Shown here piece by piece: positions 23,513-32,883 of a DNA stretch of 33,991 nucleotides. A program made the translations under genes and the position numbers. Under the pieces are notes generated by a model. The model had not been told where the DNA came from, ran no database searches, and saw nothing but the letters and a program-made list of their open reading frames with translations. Each line of letters starts with the position of its first letter. The stretch's first letter is position 1. Source of the stretch: Cloacibacterium sp. (GTDB lineage Bacteria > Bacteroidota > Bacteroidia > Flavobacteriales > Weeksellaceae); assembly GCA_017995195.1 (NCBI GenBank), contig JAGOJI010000013.1, positions 1 through 33,991 of the forward strand. The letters run 5' to 3'.

Positions 23513-24280
23513 ATGAACCCAAAAGCACAAAAATTAGAAGCATTTTCTCGCCTTATCGATATTATGGACGAGCTACGGGAAAAATGCCCATGGGATAAGA
23601 AACAAACCTTTGAAAGCCTTCGTCATCTTACGCTCGAAGAAACTTATGAGCTTTCAGATGCTTTACTGGAAGGCAATTTACAAGAAATAAAGAAAGAATT
23701 AGGAGATGTGCTTCTTCATATCGTTTTTTATGCTAAAATAGGTTCCGAAACAGGTTCTTTTGACATAGCAGATGTCATTAATTCACTCAACGAGAAACTT
23801 ATTTTTCGCCATCCTCATATCTATGGTAATGTAGTGGCAAACGATGAAGAAACTGTAAAACAAAATTGGGAAAAACTCAAACTAAAAGAAGGCAACACTT
23901 CTATTTTATCGGGTGTTCCAAAAGGATTACCTCCAATGATAAAAGCCTACCGAATACAAGATAAAGTAAAAGGAATAGGTTTCGACTTTCCCAATGCCCA
24001 CGAAGCATGGAAAAAAGTAGAAGAAGAACTGAAAGAATTTCACGCAGAAACCGAAGCCGAAAAAAAAGAAGCCGAATTGGGCGATGTATTTTTTTCTCTT
24101 ATCAACTATGTAAGAACTATCGGGATCAATGCAGATAGTGCCTTAGAAAAAACCAACCTTAAATTTATCTCCAGATTTCAACACATGGAAAAAATAGCTC
24201 AAAAAAGAAACCTAATACTTAGTGAAATGTCTTTAGATGAAATGGATCAACTATGGGAAGAAGCGAAAAAGTACCATTAA
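23513..24280 (+). CDS. mazG: Nucleoside triphosphate pyrophosphohydrolase MazG
   Basis: A 255-aa protein with two MazG domains. The first has C-P-W-D-K-K-Q-T, L-E-E-T-Y-E-L-S-D-A and E-L-G-D-V-L-L-H; the second has V-E-E-E-L-K-E-F and E-L-G-D-V-F-F-S. These E-E-x-x-E and E-x-x-D patterns bind Mg2+. It hydrolyses (d)NTPs to NMP and PPi, cleaning aberrant nucleotides. It ends with the typical L-D-E-M-D-Q-L-W-E-E-A-K. Single gene between a terminator and gpsA. Confidence 0.95.
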   Translation: MNPKAQKLEAFSRLIDIMDELREKCPWDKKQTFESLRHLTLEETYELSDALLEGNLQEIKKELGDVLLHIVFYAKIGSETGSFDIADVINSLNEKLIFRHPHIYGNVVANDEETVKQNWEKLKLKEGNTSILSGVPKGLPPMIKAYRIQDKVKGIGFDFPNAHEAWKKVEEELKEFHAETEAEKKEAELGDVFFSLINYVRTIGINADSALEKTNLKFISRFQHMEKIAQKRNLILSEMSLDEMDQLWEEAKKYH

Positions 24281-24309
24281 ATTATTATTATCAACATAGT
24301 ATAAATCAC

Positions 24310-24317
24310 TATATTTG
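24310..24317 (+). promoter_or_regulatory. TATATTTG promoter element before gpsA
   Basis: TAnnTTTG match 25 nt before the gpsA ATG. Confidence 0.55.
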
Positions 24318-24342
24318 TTCCCCTTAATATAATCATCTTTTT

Positions 24343-25353
24343 ATGGCAAAGAAAAAGACTAAAAACCTACCCAAAGTAGGTGTTGTAGGAAGTGGTAGCT
24401 TTGCTACCGCCATTGTGAAAATGCTTTTGGAGAATAGTAAATCTGTTCATTGGGCGGTACGAAATGAGTTTGTAAAAGGTGCCATTGAACTTCGTGGCTA
24501 CAACCCTACTTATCTTACATCGGTAGAATTTAACACAAAAAAATTGGTTCTTACTACAGATATCAACGAGTTGGTTGCAGCTTGCGACGTAATTGTATTA
24601 GCAACACCTTCCATCTACCTATCAGATACTATTGAACAATTAAATGTAGATATTACCGGTAAATTTTTCTTATCCGCCATCAAAGGAATTGTTCCTAAAC
24701 ACAACGATATTGTAGCTAATTATCTACGAGATGTATTCAAAATAGGTTATCGCAGTCAGGGTGTATTGGCAGGTCCTTGCCACGCCGAAGAAGTTGCCAT
24801 GGGCAGACTATCTTACATCACCATTGCTGCCGCAGAAAAAGAAGATACACAAATGTTAAGCGACTTATTTTCGTCTCATTACATTAAAGTCAATCAGTCG
24901 CACGATATTCTCGGAAACGAATACAGTGCTATTCTGAAAAATATTTATGCCATAGGTGCAGGAATAGCAAGCGGTTTGGGTTATGGAGACAATTTTCAGG
25001 CAGTGTATGTCTCCAATGCCATTCGTGAAATGGAAACCATTTTGGAAGCCATTTACGAAGTTCCCAGAGATGTGAACGACAGTGCCTATTTGGGTGACTT
25101 ACTGGTAACTTCTTACTCTCTTTTCAGCCGCAACCGAATGCTTGGAAACCTTATTGGTAAGGGGTATACGGTAAAATCTGCCATTCAATCGATGAGGATG
25201 GTAGCAGAAGGTTACTATGCCGCCAAAAGCATCTACGAGATCTGCAAGGAAAAAGATTTAAGAACTCCTATCATCAACCATGTATATGGAATATTGTATG
25301 AAGAAAAAAATGCCGAAAAACAATTTGAAAAACTTACCGAGCGATTAAATTAG
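24343..25353 (+). CDS. gpsA: Glycerol-3-phosphate dehydrogenase [NAD(P)+]
   Basis: A 336-aa enzyme that makes sn-glycerol 3-phosphate from DHAP for phospholipid synthesis. Rossmann motif V-G-V-V-G-S-G-S-F-A-T-A lies after a basic N-terminus. A-I-K-G-I, L-A-G-P-C-H-A-E-E-V (usually GPSFA-E) and the catalytic Lys in A-I-L-K-N-I-Y-A-I-G-A-G follow. The GPCHAEE form is usual for Bacteroidota. It has its own promoter and no operon partners. Confidence 0.94.
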   Translation: MAKKKTKNLPKVGVVGSGSFATAIVKMLLENSKSVHWAVRNEFVKGAIELRGYNPTYLTSVEFNTKKLVLTTDINELVAACDVIVLATPSIYLSDTIEQLNVDITGKFFLSAIKGIVPKHNDIVANYLRDVFKIGYRSQGVLAGPCHAEEVAMGRLSYITIAAAEKEDTQMLSDLFSSHYIKVNQSHDILGNEYSAILKNIYAIGAGIASGLGYGDNFQAVYVSNAIREMETILEAIYEVPRDVNDSAYLGDLLVTSYSLFSRNRMLGNLIGKGYTVKSAIQSMRMVAEGYYAAKSIYEICKEKDLRTPIINHVYGILYEEKNAEKQFEKLTERLN

Positions 25354-25695
25354 CCTGAATTTGGGTTAATAAAAATCATAAACAATTGAAAGTAAATGCT
25401 TTATTTTTTTTACATAAAGCCAAATAAAGAAATGAATCATTTTTCAGATTGAGACCAAGCACTCCTTTTTAAGAAAGTAATATAAAATCTTTTAACTCCA
25501 TAACCTTATTAACTTTTAGTCTTCACAAAAAATATTTAACCACGAAGAACACAATTTTCAAAGATAATATAGGACTTTGTGATAACTCAATGATTTCAAA
25601 TTTTTGTCATGTACTCATGTTTTTTTGTATAGAATTAAAGAGAAACCCTACTACAAAAAATTCAGAATAAAAAGAGAAAAACAAGTACAACACTC
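25354..25695. other. Intergenic region, no gene seen
   Basis: 342 nt of AT-rich sequence between gpsA and cinA. No reading frame with a recognisable product, no clear hairpin terminator, no good TAnnTTTG element and no repeat was found. Confidence 0.6.
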
Positions 25696-26949
25696 ATGAA
25701 AAAAGCGGTTCTTATTACCATAGGCGATGAAATTCTTTCCGGCAATACGGTAGATACCAACTCCAATTTTATAGCCCAAAAGCTAAAAGACATCGGTATT
25801 CCCGTTATACAGATATTCACTATTTCCGATGAGGCAGACAACATTAAGAAAACCTTAAAATCTGCTTTAGAATTGGCAGATATTGTTATTACTACAGGAG
25901 GCATAGGACCTACCAAAGACGACAAAACAAAAAAAGCCCTTGCCGATTTTTATAATGATGAATTGATTTTTGATGAAGAAAGTTTCGAACATCTAAAAAA
26001 ACTATTGGAAAGCAGAGGAAGATTGGAAATTTTGGAGCGGAACAGAGAGCAAGCCATGGTACTATCCAAAGCCAAGATTTTTCAAAATCATTATGGTACC
26101 GCTCCCTGTATGATGGTGGAAGAAAATAAAAAAATAGTTTTTTGCCTGCCGGGAATTCCTTTTGAAGTAAAACCCTTGATAAAAAATCAAATCATTCCGT
26201 ATTTAAAAGAAAAATTCCAATTATACCATTTGCTAAGCAGAGTAATATCGGTAGTTGGCATTCCGGAAAGTATTTTGGCAGACCTACTCGAAAATTGGGA
26301 AAATGCTTTACCACAAAATACCTCACTTTCTTATTTACCCATCGGTACAAGGATTAAACTCCGTTTAACAGCCAAAGGTACAGATCTAAAAACTTTAGAA
26401 ACCTTATTGGAAAATGAAATTCAAAAACTATTTCCTATCATTGGGCACAATATTATTGCTACCCAAGAAGATGATATTGAACAAATTTTACACCATATAC
26501 TTACAAAAAAACATCTTAGCATTTCCACCTCCGAAAGTTGTACGGGAGGCGAATTATCGAGACTCATTACTTCTGTTTCCGGAAGCTCCGCTTATTTTGT
26601 AGGAGGCATTGTCACCTATCAAACCAGTAAAAAGACCGAATTTTTGCAAGTATCCAAGCAAACCATACAAGAAAAAACCGTAGTAAGCGAAGAAGTTGCG
26701 TTGGAAATGGCAAAGGGTTGTCAAAATCTTTTCAGAACCGATATTTCGATCTCTACCACAGGAGTAGCAGGTCCCAATACCGATGAGGATAATACCGAAA
26801 TAGGGACTGTATATTTTGCCATTCGCTTCAAAGAGAAAGAATATGTTTTCAAACTTTTTTTACCCCACATGGAGCGGAACGATTTCATTAAATTCGTTTC
26901 ACAGAAGGCTTTGGAAAACTTAGTGAAAATTTTGGTAAATGAAGATTGA
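25696..26949 (+). CDS. cinA: CinA family nicotinamide mononucleotide deamidase-related protein
   Basis: A 417-aa two-domain protein. Residues about 4-170 are a MogA/MoaB-like domain (I-T-I-G-D-E-I-L-S-G-N-T-V-D-T-N, T-T-G-G-I-G-P-T-K-D-D). Residues about 255-417 are the CinA/PncC amidase domain (S-T-S-E-S-C-T-G-G, S-A-Y-F-V-G-G-I-V-T-Y, T-G-V-A-G-P). Members hydrolyse NMN or ADP-ribose in pyridine nucleotide recycling; competence-related naming is historical. Full length. Confidence 0.95.
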   Translation: MKKAVLITIGDEILSGNTVDTNSNFIAQKLKDIGIPVIQIFTISDEADNIKKTLKSALELADIVITTGGIGPTKDDKTKKALADFYNDELIFDEESFEHLKKLLESRGRLEILERNREQAMVLSKAKIFQNHYGTAPCMMVEENKKIVFCLPGIPFEVKPLIKNQIIPYLKEKFQLYHLLSRVISVVGIPESILADLLENWENALPQNTSLSYLPIGTRIKLRLTAKGTDLKTLETLLENEIQKLFPIIGHNIIATQEDDIEQILHHILTKKHLSISTSESCTGGELSRLITSVSGSSAYFVGGIVTYQTSKKTEFLQVSKQTIQEKTVVSEEVALEMAKGCQNLFRTDISISTTGVAGPNTDEDNTEIGTVYFAIRFKEKEYVFKLFLPHMERNDFIKFVSQKALENLVKILVNED

Positions 26950-27005
26950 TTATGTCTTTATAACCATGTCAATACTTTTTTTTAACTTTATCAAAAATTT
27001 ATTTT

Positions 27006-29072
27006 ATGAAAAAAATAATCATAAGTATGGTAGCGTGTTCGGGAATCTTTTTGCTCGACTCTTATACCTCTACACTGTCTGCACAGACTAAAAACAAAGA
27101 ACACCACCAAGGGCACGATCATGGTATTGCTCTCCATTTTATGGATATGGCGGTTCGTCCACAAGACGATTTCTATAATTACGTAAACGGAGGTTGGATG
27201 AAAACAGCCATTATCCCAAGCGATAAATCGAGCTGGGGCTCTTTCAACGAATTGAGAGAAAAAACCGATGAAGCAAGTTTGGCAATTCTCAATAACATTT
27301 TAACCGAAAAATATGCCAAAGGAACCGAAGGACAAAAAATACAAGATCTCTACGCCGCATTTACCAATTGGGACAAAAGAAATGCGGAAGGCATCAATCC
27401 TATTAAGGCTGATTTAGCAAAAATAGATGCCATTACAAATCTCACAGACCTCCAAAAATATCTCAACGATGCTACCCTAAAGGGCGAGAATCCTTTTTAT
27501 GCTTGGCGTGTAGGTTCGGACCTAAAATCTTCCAACGACAATGCCATTTATTTGGGAGGACCAAGCCTTGGATTGGGTAGAGATTATTACCAAAAAGAAA
27601 ACGAAGCCAATACCAAAACATTAGCAGAGTATAAAAACTATGTAGCGAGTATGCTACAGATTTTAGGCTATTCCAATGCCGATACCGTAGCACAAAATAT
27701 TGTAGATTTAGAAAAAAAACTGGCAAAAACACTCTTAACCAACGAGCAAAATAGAGATGCCAATCTCCGATACAACCCTAAAACCAATGCTGAGCTTACA
27801 GAGTTGGTAAAAAATATTAATCTACCTGATTATCTCAAAAAAGTAGGAGTACAGACAGATAGAGTAATATTGGGCGAGCTCAATTACTACAAAAACCTCG
27901 ACAGTTTTGTGAACCAAGCCTCTCTCCCACTTTTGAAGGATTATATGAAATATAATTTCCTTGCAGGTAATGCAGGAAGTTTGGATAAAAGATTAGACGA
28001 ACTAAGATTCAACTTTTACAGCAAATACCTACAAGGACAAAAAGAACAACGAGCCATGAATAAGCGAGGGTTGGAAGTGATCAACGGAACTTTGGGTGAG
28101 GCTTTTGGTAAATTGTACGTAGATAAATATTTTCCTGCCGAGGCTAAAGCAGAGATGGTAAGCCTTATAGACTACCTCAAGAAAAGTTACCACCAACACA
28201 TCAGCAATTTGGATTGGATGTCTCCCGAAACCAAAGTGAAGGCATTAGAAAAACTAAGTAAATTTACTGTAAAAGTAGCGTATCCCGACAAGTGGGAAGA
28301 CTACTCCAAATTGGATATTAAATCTTTAGCAGAAGGAGGAAGCTATTATGATAACCTTCAAAAAATATCTGCTTGGAGATACCAAAAGAATTTGGAAAAA
28401 GTAGGACAAAAAGTAGACAAAACCAAATGGGGAATGACTCCACAAACCGTAAATGCCTACTATAGTGCTTCCAATAATGAGATTGTATTCCCTGCGGGAA
28501 TTTTGCAACCACCTTTCTTCAATTTTAAAGCAGATCCTGCGGTGAATTTTGGAGGAATTGGTGCTGTAATAGGACACGAAATTTCTCATGGATTCGATGA
28601 TGGAGGCTCTCGCTTCGATGGAGATGGAAATCTTAACAATTGGTGGACTGCCGAAGATCGCAAAAAATTTGAAGAACATACCAAAAAACTGGGAGAACAA
28701 TACAGTAAATACGAACCTGTAAAGGGGTCTTTCGTAAACGGAACCTTTACCATGGGTGAGAATATTGCCGACTTGGGAGGTGTTGCTATTGCTTACGATG
28801 CCCTGCAAATGTACCTTAAAGATAAGGGAAATCCCGGAAAAATAAGTGGATACAACCAGAGCCAAAGATTTTTCATGAGTTGGGCTACTGTTTGGAGAAC
28901 AAAATCTACCGAGAAATACCTCATCAACCAAGTAAAAACCGATCCTCACTCGCCGGGCTTCTATAGAGCTTTCGGACCACTGGTAAACGTAGATGCTTTC
29001 TACAAAGCCTTTGATGTAAAAGAAGGAGATCAGCACTACAAAAAACCGGCCGATAGAATCAAAATATGGTAA
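27006..29072 (+). CDS. Secreted M13 family zinc metallopeptidase (neprilysin/PepO type)
   Basis: A 688-aa protein with an N-terminal signal peptide (M-K-K-I-I-I-S-M-V-A-C-S-G). A His-rich stretch follows (E-H-H-Q-G-H-D-H-G), then the M13_N domain (D-D-F-Y-N-Y-V-N-G-G-W). The catalytic C-terminal domain has H524-E-I-S-H528 and E585 in G-E-N-I-A-D-L-G-G as zinc ligands, Glu525 as base, and a late V-K-T-D-P-H-S-P. It ends in I-K-I-W, the usual M13 terminus. Probably periplasmic or a lipoprotein (Cys near residue 12), cutting peptides. It could degrade extracellular peptides, but no link to the GG peptides is shown. Confidence 0.94.
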   Translation: MKKIIISMVACSGIFLLDSYTSTLSAQTKNKEHHQGHDHGIALHFMDMAVRPQDDFYNYVNGGWMKTAIIPSDKSSWGSFNELREKTDEASLAILNNILTEKYAKGTEGQKIQDLYAAFTNWDKRNAEGINPIKADLAKIDAITNLTDLQKYLNDATLKGENPFYAWRVGSDLKSSNDNAIYLGGPSLGLGRDYYQKENEANTKTLAEYKNYVASMLQILGYSNADTVAQNIVDLEKKLAKTLLTNEQNRDANLRYNPKTNAELTELVKNINLPDYLKKVGVQTDRVILGELNYYKNLDSFVNQASLPLLKDYMKYNFLAGNAGSLDKRLDELRFNFYSKYLQGQKEQRAMNKRGLEVINGTLGEAFGKLYVDKYFPAEAKAEMVSLIDYLKKSYHQHISNLDWMSPETKVKALEKLSKFTVKVAYPDKWEDYSKLDIKSLAEGGSYYDNLQKISAWRYQKNLEKVGQKVDKTKWGMTPQTVNAYYSASNNEIVFPAGILQPPFFNFKADPAVNFGGIGAVIGHEISHGFDDGGSRFDGDGNLNNWWTAEDRKKFEEHTKKLGEQYSKYEPVKGSFVNGTFTMGENIADLGGVAIAYDALQMYLKDKGNPGKISGYNQSQRFFMSWATVWRTKSTEKYLINQVKTDPHSPGFYRAFGPLVNVDAFYKAFDVKEGDQHYKKPADRIKIW

Positions 29073-29084
29073 ATTAAATAATGT

Positions 29085-29116
29085 AAAAAACCTCGTTTTT
29101 GGACGAGGTTTTTTTT
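29085..29116 (+). terminator. Rho-independent terminator after the M13 peptidase gene
   Basis: Stem AAAAAACCTCGT (29085-29096) with ACGAGGTTTTTT (29103-29114), 6-nt loop, ending in a run of T. It lies 12 nt after the peptidase stop. Confidence 0.92.
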
Positions 29117-29230
29117 GATAATTAATCTAAATTTAACTTTATAACCCTCTTATCCCGAATAAAGTTTAAAAAATAACAAAAAACAAAATAAAAATTTGTA
29201 TAAAAATGATTGTTTTTAGAATTCAATATT

Positions 29231-29238
29231 TATTTTTG
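29231..29238 (+). promoter_or_regulatory. TATTTTTG promoter element before the terC-like gene
   Basis: TAnnTTTG match 23 nt before the ATG at 29262. No yybP-ykoY-type manganese riboswitch fits in the remaining leader. Confidence 0.5.
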
Positions 29239-29261
29239 CACCAATTAATTTAAAAATAACA

Positions 29262-30065
29262 ATGGATTTATTAGCACTTTCAATGCCTAATTTTGCTGAC
29301 CCACAAATTTGGATCAGTCTTTTAACATTAGCCTTCTTAGAAGTCGTTCTGGGTGTAGACAATATTATTTTCATCTCCATCTTGTCCGACAAACTTCCTG
29401 TAGAGCAACAGAGAAAAGCCCGAAATATAGGCTTATTGTTCGCTATGATTTTTAGAATCTGTTTGCTATTGGCTATCAGTTGGTTAATTGGTTTGAGTGA
29501 GCCTGTATTGAATTTAGGTTGGTTCGAAGATCCTAAAACAGGAGGAGAATTAGCACTAAGCTGGAAAGACATTATTTTACTCTGCGGAGGGCTTTTCCTT
29601 ATTGTGAAAAGTACAATGGAGATTAACCACAAAATGCAGACAGACGAAACCGAAGAAAAACCAAAAAATAATGTAAAAGGAGCTATTACTTCGGTAATTA
29701 TTCAGATTATTTTGGTGGATATGATTTTTTCTCTTGACTCTATCCTTACCGCTGTAGGATTGGTAGACAACGTGGCTATTATGATTATCGCAGTAGTTAT
29801 CTCCATGGGAATTATGATGGCATTTTCCGGAACAGTTGCCAGAATCATCAATACCCACCCGAGTTTACAGATGCTGGCATTATCTTTCTTGGTAGTTATC
29901 GGGGTTTTGTTGGTAGCGGAAGGCGTTCATCAGCACATCAGTAAAAATATTATTTATTCTTGCTTAGCATTTAGTTTAACTGTAGAACTTCTCAACATCA
30001 GACTTCGAAAAAAACAAGAGCTAAAGAAGATAAACGCTACAAAAGAAGAAAGAAATATCGATTGA
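29262..30065 (+). CDS. TerC family integral membrane protein
   Basis: A 267-aa protein with about seven helices. TerC signatures: L-E-V-V-L-G-V-D-N-I-I-F-I-S-I-L and V-D-M-I-F-S-L-D-S-I-L-T-A-V-G, with acidic residues inside membrane segments typical of metal transport. The family includes tellurite-resistance proteins and Mn2+ exporters that help metallate secreted proteins. No tellurite operon neighbours are present, so metal handling is more likely. The C-terminus is basic and cytosolic. Confidence 0.92.
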   Translation: MDLLALSMPNFADPQIWISLLTLAFLEVVLGVDNIIFISILSDKLPVEQQRKARNIGLLFAMIFRICLLLAISWLIGLSEPVLNLGWFEDPKTGGELALSWKDIILLCGGLFLIVKSTMEINHKMQTDETEEKPKNNVKGAITSVIIQIILVDMIFSLDSILTAVGLVDNVAIMIIAVVISMGIMMAFSGTVARIINTHPSLQMLALSFLVVIGVLLVAEGVHQHISKNIIYSCLAFSLTVELLNIRLRKKQELKKINATKEERNID

Positions 30066-30108
30066 TTTTTTATGATGATTCAATAGGAAATAATACAAAA
30101 TCTTCAAC

Positions 30109-30140
30109 CAAGGGCGATTCAAATGTTTGAATCGCCCTTG
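30109..30140 (+). terminator. Long palindromic hairpin after the terC-like gene
   Basis: Perfect 15-bp arms 30109-30123 (CAAGGGCGATTCAAA) and 30126-30140, with almost no loop. There is no strong T run, so it may be a factor-assisted terminator or mRNA end. Confidence 0.7.
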
Positions 30141-30195
30141 AATTTAAATTAAACATTTCACCTGAAATAAGTCCTTTAAATATCTCAAACTTTTC

Positions 30196-30203
30196 TAAAT
30201 TTG
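30196..30203 (+). promoter_or_regulatory. TAAATTTG promoter element before the GNAT gene
   Basis: TAnnTTTG match 17 nt before the ATG at 30221. Confidence 0.5.
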
Positions 30204-30220
30204 TATAAAGCTTTATCGTT

Positions 30221-30703
30221 ATGACTCAATTCCGCATAAGACCAGCCCAAGAAAGCGATGCCACTACTATTTTAAACCTTATAAAACAACTTGCCGAATA
30301 CGAAAAAATGTTGCACGAAGTAGTGGCTACAGAAGAGCAGATCATCAATCATGTTTTTATAAAAAAATACGCCGAAGTCATTATTGCTGAAGAAAACAAC
30401 AAACCAATAGGATTCGCTTTGTTTTTTCATAATTTTTCAACTTTTGTAGGAAAACCCGGAATTTATCTCGAAGACCTTTTTGTAATTCCGGAATGCAGAG
30501 GAAAAGGATACGGCAAAAAATTATTGATAGAATTAGCCAAAATTGCTAAAAACCGAAACTGTGGAAGACTGGAGTGGTCGGTATTGGATTGGAACACCCC
30601 AGCTATAGATTTTTACAAATCTCTAAGTGCTAAACCAATGGACGAATGGACTGTTTTCAGACTTACAGAGAAGGAAATTGCCGAGTTGAGCAACAAAAAC
30701 TGA
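30221..30703 (+). CDS. GNAT family N-acetyltransferase
   Basis: A 160-aa acetyltransferase. The acetyl-CoA loop is C-R-G-K-G-Y-G-K-K-L-L, preceded by L-E-D-L-F-V-I-P-E. R-I-R-P-A-Q-E-S-D-A opens the fold. The pattern L-E-W-S-V-L-D-W-N-T-P-A-I-D-F-Y is like spermidine/spermine N-acetyltransferase relatives, so a polyamine or thialysine substrate is possible but unproven. ComF-like gene 25 nt downstream. Confidence 0.93.
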   Translation: MTQFRIRPAQESDATTILNLIKQLAEYEKMLHEVVATEEQIINHVFIKKYAEVIIAEENNKPIGFALFFHNFSTFVGKPGIYLEDLFVIPECRGKGYGKKLLIELAKIAKNRNCGRLEWSVLDWNTPAIDFYKSLSAKPMDEWTVFRLTEKEIAELSNKN

Positions 30704-30728
30704 TTCTAAAAATTTTCTTTTGAGATGT

Positions 30729-31382
30729 ATGTTCCTGGATTTATTTTTTCCTAATCGTTGTTTAGAGTGCAGTTTGATTATTGAAAACGAAAAACTGATA
30801 TGCGATTTTTGTTTGAACAAAATCAACTTTACGCATTGGCAATGGAACGAAGAAAATCCTCTAAAAACAAAAATGCAACTTCTTATGCCCGTAGAAAAGG
30901 CTTTTGCTTTGTTTCATTTTGAAAGAGAAGGTTTGTCGAGAAAAATTATTCATCAGCTTAAATACCGAAAACAAGAAAAAATAGGAATCATATTAGCTAA
31001 TTGGGTTGCAGAAAGACTTCATTTTAATGAAGATAAACCTGACGTATTGGTACCCGTTCCCCTACACCACAAAAAACTAAAGGAAAGAGGCTATAATCAG
31101 TTACATCTTTTTACAGAAACTTTATCTCAGTTGTATGAAATCCCTTTTAATCACGATTTGCTCAAAAGAAACTCTTACAACAAGGCTCAGGCAAAACAAA
31201 ACAAACACCAAAGACTGGAGACCCAATACGATTTTGGCGTAACCAAAACTATTGAAAATCAACACCTATTGCTTATAGACGATGTGTTGACCACAGGAAA
31301 TACTTTAAGCACAATGGCATGGGAAATCCTAAAATCGGGCAACAACCGAATAAGCATTTTGGTTATGGCAGTTGACGGTTAA
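30729..31382 (+). CDS. ComF family phosphoribosyltransferase-like protein
   Basis: A 217-aa protein from ATG 30729; an in-frame TTG at 30720 is a poorer start. The N-terminus has a zinc-finger-like pair C-L-E-C and C-D-F-C. The PRTase domain has V-P-V-P-L-H-H-K-K-L-K-E-R-G-Y-N-Q and the PRPP loop L-L-L-I-D-D-V-L-T-T-G-N-T. ComF proteins help DNA uptake in naturally competent bacteria; in Bacteroidota the role is less clear. Probably in one mRNA with the GNAT gene. Confidence 0.92.
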   Translation: MFLDLFFPNRCLECSLIIENEKLICDFCLNKINFTHWQWNEENPLKTKMQLLMPVEKAFALFHFEREGLSRKIIHQLKYRKQEKIGIILANWVAERLHFNEDKPDVLVPVPLHHKKLKERGYNQLHLFTETLSQLYEIPFNHDLLKRNSYNKAQAKQNKHQRLETQYDFGVTKTIENQHLLLIDDVLTTGNTLSTMAWEILKSGNNRISILVMAVDG

Positions 31383-31515
31383 AATCAACTCTGTTCAGAA
31401 TAGGTTATAAAGTTAAGGGGTTATAGAGCTACTAAGTTTTGTATTGAGTTGCCTCTAATCTTAAACCAATTTGGTTGAACTTAAAAAAGCAAAATGGATT
31501 AAAAAAATCATTATA

Positions 31516-31542
31516 AAAGCCATCTGCTCTGCAGATGGCTTT
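31516..31542. terminator. Hairpin between convergent comF-like and deoC genes
   Basis: A 12-bp perfect stem, AAAGCCATCTGC (31516-31527) with GCAGATGGCTTT (31531-31542), 3-nt loop, A-rich before and T-rich after. It can end transcription from both sides. Confidence 0.85.
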
Positions 31543-31568
31543 GTTATGTTTTAGTGATTTAGATGACA

Positions 31569-32315
31569 TCAATATCCAGAATCCGAGATTTCTTTGTCGC
31601 CTATCAAGGCTTTGGCCGAAGAGGTTCCTATTCTCTTAACACCTCTACTAATCATATCTATAGCTTCTTGAGGTGTTCTCACTCCACCCGCAGCTTTTAC
31701 AGGAAGTTCGCCCGCATTCTGAAGCATTATATTAATTCCGGATACGGTAGCTCCGTTGGGTTTTCCACCTTCTGTAGCATAAAAACCTGTAGATGATTTC
31801 ACAAAAATATTTTTGAAGTCTGAAACATCAAAGTTTTGCTTTGCCCATTGCCAAATATCGGAGGTTATATTGGCTATTTGCTCATCGGATAATGCTGCAA
31901 TTTCAATAATCCATTTGGCAATTTTTCTGTGTTTGAGGCATAATGCTGTACATTGTAAAAACTCGTTTTTAACGAGTTCTTTCTCTCCTTTTTTATATGC
32001 CTCATAATTGATGACAAAATCCAACTCATCAGCACCATTTTGTATAGCCAAAGCAGCTTCTGCCAATTTTTTTTCGGTACTTGTCGTTCCTTCGTGAAAA
32101 CCTATTACAGTACCTACTACTACAGCGTTTTTCTTTTCTTTTAGGTAATCTTTTACTTGTTTTATATAATCCGGGCGAATCATAACGGCAAAAAATTGCT
32201 CATCAACTGCTTCTTGAACCAAGCCGAAAACCTTAGATAGGTTTTCTTCTTCTGATAAGCCCGATTGTAAAGGAGTTTTAAGGTAGGTGGAATCTAAAAA
32301 ATTTCTGATATTCAT
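31569..32315 (-). CDS. deoC: Deoxyribose-phosphate aldolase
   Basis: A 248-aa class I aldolase that splits deoxyribose-5-phosphate into acetaldehyde and glyceraldehyde-3-phosphate in nucleoside breakdown. D-S-T-Y-L-K opens the barrel. Catalytic parts are E-L-D-F-V-I-N, V-K-S-S-T-G-F (Schiff-base Lys) and V-K-A-A-G-G-V-R-T. It stands alone, without other deo genes beside it. Confidence 0.95.
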   Translation of the reverse strand: MNIRNFLDSTYLKTPLQSGLSEEENLSKVFGLVQEAVDEQFFAVMIRPDYIKQVKDYLKEKKNAVVVGTVIGFHEGTTSTEKKLAEAALAIQNGADELDFVINYEAYKKGEKELVKNEFLQCTALCLKHRKIAKWIIEIAALSDEQIANITSDIWQWAKQNFDVSDFKNIFVKSSTGFYATEGGKPNGATVSGINIMLQNAGELPVKAAGGVRTPQEAIDMISRGVKRIGTSSAKALIGDKEISDSGY

Positions 32316-32394
32316 ATTTACAATATAGGGTAAAATTTACTACTCCCATAAAATTATGGAAATATAATTGAGTCTTGGGATTACATTAAAAAAA

Positions 32395-32865
32395 TTATAC
32401 TCTTAGCTGTCGGCTAATGCTTTGCTCTAAAGAGATAAAAGTTTCCGTTCTGGTAACACCTTTTAGAACTTGGATTTTATTTAAAATCTGCATCAAATGA
32501 TCGTTGTCTTTACACAATACTTTTAGAAAAACGGTATAATTCCCTGTAGTATAGTGAGCTTCTACTACCTCATTGATGTCTTGTAATGATTTTACAATAT
32601 CTTTGTAATGGCTCGGTTGATCCAAGTAAACTCCTATGTAGGATACTACTTTGTACCCAATTTTTCTAGGATTCAGAAACGAGATAGAATTTTCTATAAC
32701 ACCCGCTTGTTCCAATTTTTTAATTCTTTGATGGACTGCTGTTGTAGAAATTCCTACATTTTTGGAGATATTTGCTAATGATGTTTTAGCATTGTCCATT
32801 AACATGTAGATGATTTCTTTGTCGGTTGCATCAAGATGATACCCTAAACTTGTTACACTTTTCAT
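32395..32865 (-). CDS. Lrp/AsnC family transcriptional regulator
   Basis: A 156-aa protein. The N-terminal winged helix has D-A-T-D-K-E-I-I-Y-M-L, I-S-K-N-V-G-I-S-T-T-A-V-H-Q-R-I-K-K-L-E-Q-A-G-V. A C-terminal ligand-binding RAM domain follows (Y-I-G-V-Y-L..., T-G-N-Y-T-V-F-L-K-V). It probably senses an amino acid and acts as an octamer or dimer. It lies 18 nt after the nuclease/phosphatase gene on the same strand. Confidence 0.94.
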   Translation of the reverse strand: MKSVTSLGYHLDATDKEIIYMLMDNAKTSLANISKNVGISTTAVHQRIKKLEQAGVIENSISFLNPRKIGYKVVSYIGVYLDQPSHYKDIVKSLQDINEVVEAHYTTGNYTVFLKVLCKDNDHLMQILNKIQVLKGVTRTETFISLEQSISRQLRV

Positions 32866-32883
32866 TTTGTTCCTATTTTAGTT

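Noticed and set aside
29117-29261. yybP-ykoY manganese riboswitch before the terC-like gene
   Set aside because: No matching structured elements were seen in this short AT-rich leader.
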